Below, piece after piece: positions 41,134-46,100 of a stretch of DNA of 47,279 bases (positions are counted from its first letter, which is position 1; each line of letters begins with the position of its first letter). Location of the stretch: contig JAGHSX010000008.1 in assembly GCA_018065645.1 (NCBI GenBank), positions 1 to 47,279 of the forward strand, written 5' to 3'. Both the position numbers and the translations under genes were made by a program. The notes under the pieces are model-generated. The model made no database searches. It had not been told where the DNA came from and saw nothing but the letters and a program-made list of their open reading frames with translations. This DNA is from Candidatus Scybalousia scybalohippi. Lineage in GTDB: Bacteria; Bacteroidota; Bacteroidia; Bacteroidales; P3.

Positions 41134-41377
41134 TTTCATCCCTCACGAATTTATATCCAGGTACTCTTATTGCCCTTGGAGAATAATCTGCATCAACCTC
41201 TATTATTCCTTGGTCTATCATCCTCTCCATGTGCGATTGAACACTTGATGTGCTTTTAAGACCTATTCCATCGCATATTTCTCGCCTAGATGGTGGATAG
41301 CCGTGTTCCTTGATGAACTCAATAATATAGTCCAATATCTTCTGTCGGACCTGTTCTCCGTGTTTCTTGTTATTCAT
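41120..41377 (-). CDS. LexA-type winged-helix DNA-binding protein without protease domain
   Basis: 85 aa. KILDYIIEFIKEHGYPPSRR, then EICDGIGLKSTSSVQSHMER and DADYSPRAIRVPGY match the LexA N-terminal domain including the linker, but no S24 peptidase follows. It may bind SOS-like boxes without being cleavable. It stands in the early operon between DUF1653 and unknown genes. Confidence 0.82.
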   Translation of the reverse strand: MNNKKHGEQVRQKILDYIIEFIKEHGYPPSRREICDGIGLKSTSSVQSHMERMIDQGIIEVDADYSPRAIRVPGYKFVRDENGKE

Positions 41378-41387
41378 ACGACTACCT

Positions 41388-41672
41388 CTATAGACTTGTC
41401 TCTATTCGTTGAAATCTGTACTTCTGCTCTACATCTGGATATTTCTCGTGATCCACTTCCGATAAGAACATATCCAAAGGTCTAACCCAAGTGCAATCCA
41501 TCTTCCCACCATCATTAAAAGGCTTATACACCACCATAGGTTCTGCTGTCTCGCTATGAACAGCCACATCGGTAACAATATACACATTGCCCTTAAAATG
41601 CCTGTATCTGACACCGACCATTTCTTTCTTAACCATATCAACACGCTTTTGTGTTTCCATTCTCTCGTCCAT
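41388..41672 (-). CDS. DUF1653-family protein
   Basis: 94 aa. VGVRYRHFKGNVYIVTDVAV, AEPMVVYKPF and WVRPLDMFLSEVDHEKYPDV are the family's signature: a small beta-barrel with YrHfKG, vYr.. and mF...v. Found in many bacteria and phages; function unknown. GGAG precedes the ATG at 41672. Confidence 0.85.
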   Translation of the reverse strand: MDERMETQKRVDMVKKEMVGVRYRHFKGNVYIVTDVAVHSETAEPMVVYKPFNDGGKMDCTWVRPLDMFLSEVDHEKYPDVEQKYRFQRIETSL

Positions 41673-41680
41673 ATCTGCTC

Positions 41681-41866
41681 CTATTTCACTAAATCATTTA
41701 TATCCACCTTAATACCATCAAATCTATGCTCCCTAACATACAGGTCTGTATCAAAGAAGTGTAAATTGCCATTCTTATCTACTCCCATACTTACACCATT
41801 ATCAATCATGGTTTTCCGTAGCATCTGTAATGCCAATGAAAGTTGTTCCTTTACTCCATCATCCAT
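41681..41866 (-). CDS. Small hypothetical early protein
   Basis: 61 aa if started at the ATG at 41866, which overlaps the upstream stop and has AAAGG at a usable distance. MDDGVKEQLSLALQMLRKTM then HFFDTDLYVREHRFDGIKVD. Probably helical then beta; not a family I know. Confidence 0.5.
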   Translation of the reverse strand: MDDGVKEQLSLALQMLRKTMIDNGVSMGVDKNGNLHFFDTDLYVREHRFDGIKVDINDLVK

Positions 41867-42014
41867 TCTCTTTTGCCTTTCTAGGTTTCTCATAGGTATT
41901 CGCCCGCTTCCAAGTCTGATATAAGGCATAGGATATAGGTTTCTCTACCCATCCTAGGTTTTTAGCCTTGTTAAAGTTCTCCGTGAGCCGTTTTATAGCT
42001 GTGTCAATTCTCAT
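41859..42014 (-). CDS. Small phage protein (51 aa)
   Basis: MRIDTAIKRLTENFNKAKNL, then WVEKPISYALYQTWKRANTY. AAGGAG lies 5 nt before the ATG at 42014. The pattern 'id.AI..L......npiayALYqTWk' is common in Clostridia phage early operons. Function unknown. It overlaps the next gene by 8 nt. Confidence 0.65.
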   Translation of the reverse strand: MRIDTAIKRLTENFNKAKNLGWVEKPISYALYQTWKRANTYEKPRKAKENG

Positions 42015-42037
42015 AAATACTCCTTGCAATTAAAATA

Positions 42038-42061
42038 GCGGCAATCGTTTCCAATCGCCGC
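42038..42061 (-). terminator. Terminator behind the TROVE-like gene
   Basis: On the minus strand a 10-bp stem with two G-U pairs (GCGGCGATTG with CGATTGCCGC) closes a GAAA tetraloop and is followed by TATTTTAATT. It separates the RNA/TROVE unit from the early operon. Confidence 0.8.
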
Positions 42062-42074
42062 CAACTATTACACC

Positions 42075-43526
42075 TTATTCAACAGTAATACAGTCGTATC
42101 TCTCAGAATTGATTGTGTTCTGCATAGCTTCTACAGGGTTAAAACCAAGGTTCTGTAACACCTGCTTAAATACTGTTACTGATTGACCGCTTGCAAGCTG
42201 AACACCTTTTCTTCTCTGATCCGCGTGGAATACATCGTGTCGGCTATTTACATTCCAGAATATGATATTTGGAATCACATAACCTGCTTTGCTAAACTTG
42301 TTAGCCATCTTGTCGTAGAAAGACCACTCTCTATTGCCACAATTATCGATCTCCATATCAGAGACAACTACGATAGCCTTTGGCATTTCTTCCTGTGGAA
42401 TATGGTTATCTTCTGCGATTTCAAGAACTCTATCGAAAGCAGCCTTTAAGTCCGTATTCATATCCCAATTCGCCTTGCTGACATTTCTAATCTTCTGTTC
42501 TAAGGTCTCGCCCTTTAATACAACTGTCTCTGGTCTACCTGAGAATGTCATAAACAGATTGTGGTATGCACCTACATTTCTCTCTGCGAAATAAATAGCA
42601 AGTCCTATTGATGTTGCCATAGGTCTACCAGACATAGAACCTGATACATCTGCCATTACAAGTGCATTTGTACCCTCTTCAACATAGTTAGGTAATGCGT
42701 TCCATTGTGTTTCAAGAACTCTGCTGCTCTCCCTCTTGTAAAGAATCTTCTCTACAATATCGTAAGGGAATAATGTACTTGCGTTGATTTTAACCTCGCC
42801 TTTTTCTGCTTTTCCGATGAACTCTTCAAATCTCACAGAATCGTGTTTCATAAACGCCTTGCGGTATATCATCATCGCACGGCTAGGAACCTCTGGATAT
42901 TTGATTTCATCCCACTTACCAGCCGACATAAGGCTTTCTACAACACCTATTCTCTGTCGCATCTTTCTTACGATTCTTTTGAAATTGTAAACAGGGTAGC
43001 CTAACTTATGTGCTGTAAGGATTCCCATTTCTCTTGTGCGCTTAGAGCTTGCATCGGATGTCTTAATCCACTTTGCAAGAAGAGATATTGCTTTACCCTC
43101 TACAAGGTTGTGCAAGTCCTCTTCAAACTGTTTCTTCATAGCCGCCCACATATCTTCCTCTAGTGGTGTGCCTATAAGCTCGTACATATCATCGTATCGA
43201 CCGAATACACCTATCAAATCTAGGTTAGGTCTTAATGTCTCAGGGTGCCTATTAGCCATATACTTAATCAGAGTACGGAAAGTCTTTCTCTCTCCAAGAC
43301 CGCCCCTGATATCTCTGGCATAGAACACAATCTTTGTTGCAAATAGCGGATCTTCTCTGTAAGCCTCTGCGAATAGTGTTTCAATCCTATTCTTATCAGC
43401 TTCTCTCAAAGAACCAATCGAACCGAATAAATCAAGAAGTGCATTGCCTGTAGTATTCAAGGCAACTGCTCCGTTTTCGGTTCTTGTGAACTTGCTCTCG
43501 TCTCTCATTGCATCTGCAAAACTCAT
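42075..43526 (-). CDS. TROVE/Ro60-like protein with vWA domain (DUF2828-like)
   Basis: 483 aa from the ATG at 43526; an in-frame GTG at 43547 is possible. Residues 1-280 are helical-repeat (TROVE-type): MSFADAMRDESKFTRTENGA, then FYARDIRGGLGERKTFRTLI and IGVFGRYDDMYELI. The C-terminal third is a von Willebrand A fold with MIDAS at about residue 293 (MADVSGSMSG) and SDMEIDNCGN. Ro-type proteins form an RNA-binding ring that holds Y RNAs outside and misfolded RNA ends inside. Here the gene follows an array of tRNAs and tRNA-like RNAs on the same strand. DUF2828 and TROVE are hard to separate by eye. Confidence 0.8.
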   Translation of the reverse strand: MSFADAMRDESKFTRTENGAVALNTTGNALLDLFGSIGSLREADKNRIETLFAEAYREDPLFATKIVFYARDIRGGLGERKTFRTLIKYMANRHPETLRPNLDLIGVFGRYDDMYELIGTPLEEDMWAAMKKQFEEDLHNLVEGKAISLLAKWIKTSDASSKRTREMGILTAHKLGYPVYNFKRIVRKMRQRIGVVESLMSAGKWDEIKYPEVPSRAMMIYRKAFMKHDSVRFEEFIGKAEKGEVKINASTLFPYDIVEKILYKRESSRVLETQWNALPNYVEEGTNALVMADVSGSMSGRPMATSIGLAIYFAERNVGAYHNLFMTFSGRPETVVLKGETLEQKIRNVSKANWDMNTDLKAAFDRVLEIAEDNHIPQEEMPKAIVVVSDMEIDNCGNREWSFYDKMANKFSKAGYVIPNIIFWNVNSRHDVFHADQRRKGVQLASGQSVTVFKQVLQNLGFNPVEAMQNTINSERYDCITVE

Positions 43527-43540
43527 TTTCTTTCCTTTCC

Positions 43541-43620
43541 ATGACACTTTTTCGGAATTGAACCGATTCTCTTATGTTTTTCAGACATTTGATTAACCTT
43601 TAGATTGGCTGTGAGTGTCA
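43541..43620 (-). ncRNA. Degenerate tRNA-like RNA (Phe-type anticodon loop)
   Basis: 80 nt, ending 15 nt before the TROVE-like start codon. Acceptor TGACACT/AGTGTCA (7 bp), anticodon-type hairpin ATGT-CTGAAAA-ACAT (loop reads GAA), T-loop TTCAATT on a short stem. The D arm is poor, position 8 is C, and extra bases lie before the 3' acceptor strand. Confidence 0.5.
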
Positions 43621-43715
43621 CTACAATAATTTGGTTTTCTGTGTTTTCAGGACGCTTTTGGTTTTATGATTAACAGTCATATCCATAAGTTGCTGTATGC
43701 GCCCCATAAATTACA

Positions 43716-43781
43716 TGACGATTACTTTCTAAGAGGATGTGAATGGAATCTTCTGTTTTAAGTATGATTGCTGAATCGTCA
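43716..43781 (-). ncRNA. 66-nt stem-bounded RNA element
   Basis: Perfect 8-bp closing stem TGACGATT/AATCGTCA, inner short helices (ACTT/AAGT; AAGA/TCTT). It ends 6 nt before the next tRNA-like element. No known family. A second short anticodon-like hairpin TATGA-CTGTTAA-TCATA lies at about 43662-43682. Confidence 0.35.
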
Positions 43782-43786
43782 CTTAG

Positions 43787-43876
43787 TTGCCCCGACAGGA
43801 TTTGAACCCGTAAGATTGATTGCCGAATAAAACACTTGCCATGTTTCACAGACCTACCATGGTCTGAATCGGGGCA
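43787..43876 (-). tRNA. Atypical tRNA-like RNA A
   Basis: 90 nt with acceptor TGCCCCG/CGGGGCA, D-type hairpin CAGACC-ATGGTA-GGTCTG, an anticodon-type hairpin around ATGGCAA with imperfect stem, an 18-nt variable region and T-loop TTCAAAT. Identity unclear (loop could be read GGC or GCA). Position 8 is A, not T. Perhaps a decayed class II tRNA. Confidence 0.5.
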
Positions 43877-43877
43877 G

Positions 43878-43994
43878 GAGTAGGGCTGGGATTCGGACCC
43901 AGAACATCGTCCTTGCATTGGAATGAGATAATCGCTGTTAAGGTACACATACATGACCTATTCTCTACGCGCTCTACCATTGAGCTACCCTACT
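43878..43994 (-). ncRNA. tRNA-like RNA B with 45-nt insert in the anticodon arm
   Basis: 117 nt. Acceptor AGTAGGG/CCCTACT, D arm GCTC-AATGGTA-GAGC and T arm CTGGG-TCCGAAT-CCCAG are all intact, but 67 nt instead of about 22 lie between position 26 and the T stem. That insert folds as GAGAAT/ATT-CTC (2-nt bulge) enclosing AGGT-CATGTATGTGT-ACCT and TAACAGCG. See the findings for comparison with element C. Confidence 0.7.
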
Positions 43995-44045
43995 CATATT
44001 GGCGCATCTTCTTGATTTGTAAGGGCATTTGCGCCATCGCCTTGA

Positions 44046-44166
44046 TGGAGAGACGAGGACTCGAACCTCGGACACGTGGCTTCCCATATCAGTAAATAGC
44101 TGTTAGCACACACAAACATGATGCGTTTTTACTATGCTACTGCTCTCCCAACTGAGCTACCTCTCC
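44046..44166 (-). ncRNA. tRNA-like RNA C with homologous insert in the anticodon arm
   Basis: 121 nt. Acceptor GGAGAGG/TCTCTCC, D arm GCTC-AGTTGGGA-GAGC, T arm CGAGG-TTCGAGT-CCTCG intact. Insert: AGTAAA/TTTACT enclosing GCAT-CATGTTTGTGT-GTGC and TAACAGCTA. Loop and 3' strand match element B while the stems differ with pairing kept. A residual anticodon stem GTAGC/GCCAC (one mismatch) around ATGGGAA is possible. Confidence 0.7.
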
Positions 44167-44403
44167 GTAACGTAACCTCGCCCCACAGGCTACCTCTCTG
44201 CTTTTGCTAATGTCGTTCCTCACTACTAACAGATTAAAGGGTGTTAACTACGACAGTATGTAACCCTCGGACTTGATTAAGTAGTTCCGTACACGCACTA
44301 TGGTTTGCTGTGCTACCCCTTAACCACCAGGGATGCCGATAGGAAAAACCTTTCAGGAAATCTCTCTAACCTAACTGGTTTATCGTCCGAAGTCAGGACG
44401 GCT
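44167..44403. other. Noncoding stretch with further hairpins
   Basis: No gene. Hairpins visible on the minus strand include CGTCC-TGACTTC-GGACG (about 44383-44399), ACTT-AATC-AAGT (about 44271-44282) and GCAC/GTGC around 44295-44314. A D-arm-like GTGGTTAAGGGGTAGCAC has no matching acceptor, so it may be a tRNA remnant. Confidence 0.4.
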
Positions 44404-44603
44404 TTGGAGTGATGGGATTTGCACCCATCATGGAACTATGCTTCTGTTAGTCGGCACCATATTTCAGGGATAGATGTTATGATTTTCAGAAGTTTATTGA
44501 CTGCTCCGTGTTGAGGTATTTACCCGACTTCTCTTCCTACGGACTCGCACCGACAGCCATTCCTTTACATTCTTATTCGTCTACCTATTCCGACAACTCC
44601 AAA
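44404..44603 (-). ncRNA. Very long tRNA-like RNA E (about 200 nt)
   Basis: 5' part TTTGGAG + class II-like D arm (GTC-GGAATAGGTA-GAC); 3' part TGATGGG-TGCAAAT-CCCATCA then CTCCAAA, which pairs fully with the 5' strand. About 110 extra nt lie between. A CTTCTG/CAGAAG stem encloses ACTAACAG near the 3' side, echoing the TAACAG of B and C. T stem plus acceptor give 14 bp instead of 12. Confidence 0.45.
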
Positions 44604-44643
44604 TTTCTAAGGTTTCCTCCACCGATGGAATACAACCTCATAG

Positions 44644-44715
44644 CTGGGATAGTAGGAATCGGACCTACGACATATTGGTTAACAGCCAATCGTTCTACCG
44701 CTGAACTATATCCCA
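44644..44715 (-). tRNA. tRNA-Asn (GUU)
   Basis: 72 nt. Acceptor TGGGATA/TATCCCA, D arm GTTC/GAAC, anticodon stem ATTGG/CCAAT with loop CTGTTAA, T arm GTAGG-TCCGATT-CCTAC. The T-loop reads TCC where TTC is usual, as in element B. Confidence 0.85.
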
Positions 44716-44719
44716 TTAA

Positions 44720-44789
44720 ACTCTACGGACTCAACAAGTTTGCAAACATACTAACTCTTGTAAAGGTATGTACGGCTTATCCGTAGAGT
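44720..44789 (-). ncRNA. 70-nt RNA with 10-bp closing stem and internal pseudoknot
   Basis: Perfect closing stem ACTCTACGGA/TCCGTAGAGT. Inside, ACATAC/GTATGT (6 bp) and ACAAG/CTTGT (5 bp) interleave, as an H-type pseudoknot requires. It begins 4 nt after tRNA-Asn. Confidence 0.5.
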
Positions 44790-44792
44790 AAA

Positions 44793-44836
44793 TCCAATTC
44801 AAACTAGCATTCATTCTCATTGGATGGTCGAGAATG
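44793..44836 (-). ncRNA. Compact H-type pseudoknot
   Basis: On the minus strand: stem 1 CATTCTC/GAGAATG (7 bp), stem 2 TCCAAT/ATTGGA (6 bp), loop 1 GACCA (5 nt), no bases between the stems, loop 3 of 13 nt. Both stems are perfect. Lies between tRNA-Ser and the 70-nt RNA. Confidence 0.5.
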
Positions 44837-44848
44837 TGAATCGGATAG

Positions 44849-44931
44849 CGGCGGCACTAGGGGTCGAACCTAGACTACATTTCTGTAGGACACATTAGCA
44901 ATGTGATGGAATACCATTATCCCATACCGCC
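44849..44931 (-). tRNA. tRNA-Ser (GCU)
   Basis: 83 nt class II tRNA: acceptor GGCGGTA/TGCCGCC, anticodon loop TTGCTAA, variable arm CTACA-GAAA-TGTAG, T-loop TTCGACC. Discriminator G, as expected for serine. Confidence 0.85.
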
Positions 44932-44998
44932 AGAATTTTCTTAGTATCGTCAAGAACATTAGGAAAGAAACGGTTGTCACGTTATTTGCAAGAGCCAA

Positions 44999-45040
44999 GA
45001 CAACAGGTGGAATCGGACCACCACTCTACACCAAGTTCGC
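44999..45040 (-). pseudogene. tRNA remnant (T arm and 3' acceptor strand)
   Basis: T arm GGTGG-TCCGATT-CCACC followed by TGTTGTC. The expected 5' GACAACA is absent, and a D-loop-like TTGGTGTAG joins directly to the T arm, so the anticodon part appears deleted. Lies between HU and tRNA-Ser. Confidence 0.45.
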
Positions 45041-45049
45041 TCCGATGAT

Positions 45050-45322
45050 CTAATTCAAAGCATCCTTTAACGCCTTACCAGCCTTAAACTTAGGTGCCTT
45101 GCAAGCTGCAATTTCAAGTGGTTCGCCTGTCTGAGGATTCTTGCCTGTTCTTGCGGCTCTCTCTGATACCTCAAAAGTACCAAACCCTACTAACTGAACC
45201 TTACCACCATTCTTCAACTCAGAAGTTACGGCATCTGTGAAAGCGTTGAGTGCCTTTTCTGAATCTGCCTTTGAAAGTCCTGACTTCTCAGCGATTGCAG
45301 ATACTAACTCAGTCTTATTCAT
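45050..45322 (-). CDS. hup: HU-family DNA-binding protein
   Basis: 90 aa, standard HU length. [20 protein letters not shown], then [20 protein letters not shown] and [20 protein letters not shown], with the conserved GFGTFEV, R-x-GRNP-like (here GKNP) and [13 protein letters not shown]. It bends and compacts DNA and could aid packaging, integration or replication. Its start overlaps the small membrane protein gene by 8 nt. Confidence 0.95.
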   Translation of the reverse strand: MNKTELVSAIAEKSGLSKADSEKALNAFTDAVTSELKNGGKVQLVGFGTFEVSERAARTGKNPQTGEPLEIAACKAPKFKAGKALKDALN

Positions 45323-45434
45323 TGTCGGAATCTCCTTTCTTCTTGTGATTTACATATATTGTGCCAGCTATTGCTGCAACAATCTCTAATACTATGGTTG
45401 CGACTACTCCGCACCAAAACTCAGGAATATACAT
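45315..45434 (-). CDS. Tiny single-span membrane protein
   Basis: 39 aa: [20 protein letters not shown] then [19 protein letters not shown]. One hydrophobic helix (about 6-28) and a Lys-rich, then acidic tail. GGGAGG lies 7-8 nt before the ATG at 45434. Similar 35-45 aa membrane peptides are common in Clostridia phages without known role. Stop overlaps the HU start. Confidence 0.65.
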   Translation of the reverse strand: MYIPEFWCGVVATIVLEIVAAIAGTIYVNHKKKGDSDNE

Positions 45435-45594
45435 CTTCAATACCTCCCTTAAAACTATGCAACCTCTGGTTGCCGTCACGGTCATACATTGGACATTCCG
45501 TTTCTGTCTGCACCGATGTACTCAGCCTCTTTATCTACCCTAGTGTATTTCAGAGTGGCTACCATATTCCGCGGATATGCTAGGATGCCTTGCG

Positions 45595-45668
45595 TGGACC
45601 ATCAAGGACTCGAACCTTGGGTCGCTCGGTTATGAGCCGAGTGCTTTAACCAACTAAGCTAATGGTCC
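45595..45668 (-). tRNA. tRNA with CAU anticodon (Met or Ile2)
   Basis: 74 nt. Acceptor GGACCAT/ATGGTCC, anticodon stem CTCGG/CCGAG with loop CTCATAA, T arm CAAGG-TTCGAGT-CCTTG, discriminator A. Sequence alone does not separate elongator Met from lysidine-modified Ile tRNA. Confidence 0.9.
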
Positions 45669-45753
45669 ATTCGTCTAGCAGACTGTCCGATTATCTACTA
45701 GACAGGAGAAAAATGCCATCTACCTTGATGTGATTACTGTCCGTTTATCGTAC

Positions 45754-45785
45754 CGAACATCAATTCGTATCACTTGGTATGTTCG
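45754..45785. promoter_or_regulatory. Inverted repeat just below the leftward promoter
   Basis: CGAACAT (45754-45760) and ATGTTCG (45779-45785), perfect arms, 18-nt gap, immediately downstream of the -10 box at 45787. Another pair GTCTAG/CTAGAC lies at 45673-45678 and 45698-45703. Candidate operator for the XRE protein next door. Confidence 0.45.
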
Positions 45786-45786
45786 T

Positions 45787-45815
45787 AGTATAGTCTACTT
45801 AACATATCTTGTCAA
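45787..45815 (-). promoter_or_regulatory. Strong leftward promoter for the tRNA/HU/TROVE unit
   Basis: On the minus strand TTGACA (45815-45810), 17-bp spacer, TATACT (45792-45787), with an A/T-rich tract upstream like an UP element. Same boxes and a similar spacer as the early promoter at 6458-6486. Confidence 0.85.
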
Positions 45816-45857
45816 GTCAAATAAACATATTTTTCAAAAAAATTTTTATTTTGTTGT

Positions 45858-46088
45858 CTAGTATGCTTTACCATCGTTTTCCTGAGTGTCAGAAAGCAAC
45901 GCATTTACAGGCACTTTGAGGAAATTTGCTATCTCATAAATCCTGTCTACAGTAGGGTATCTGACATTGGTTTCCCATTCCGATACTGTCACTTGCGATA
46001 CTCGTATTCCCCTTGCGAGTTCGTTTTGTGTAACCCCTTGTTCCTTTCTAATTTTTCTCAGGTTGGTGGAAAAATTGTATTCTATCAT
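45858..46088 (-). CDS. XRE family transcription regulator
   Basis: 76 aa. Helix-turn-helix QGVTQNELARGIRVSQVTVS, then WETNVRYPTVDRIYEIANFL. Single-domain regulator like SinR-type repressors. It sits between the terminase and the strong leftward promoter at 45787, so it may control the tRNA/TROVE unit or late genes. GGGGAG precedes the ATG. Confidence 0.9.
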   Translation of the reverse strand: MIEYNFSTNLRKIRKEQGVTQNELARGIRVSQVTVSEWETNVRYPTVDRIYEIANFLKVPVNALLSDTQENDGKAY

Positions 46089-46100
46089 CCTTATCTCCCC

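Noticed and set aside
43670..43954. Leftward open frame in the tRNA-like array
   Set aside because: It covers tRNA-like elements A and B; composition is not protein-like and no ribosome binding site precedes it.
43878..44166. Group I intron or split tRNA as explanation for the inserts in B and C
   Set aside because: Inserts are about 45 nt, far below any group I or II intron, and lack core motifs; no permuted order of tRNA halves is seen.
44508..44786. Rightward open frame across the tRNA-Asn region
   Set aside because: It runs through a tRNA gene and structured RNA on the opposite strand and has no domain or binding site.
45460..45575. Two short leader frames upstream of the tiny membrane protein, joined by overlapping ATGTATGA
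   Set aside because: 22-27 codons each without clear ribosome binding sites; could be a leader peptide pair but evidence is too thin.
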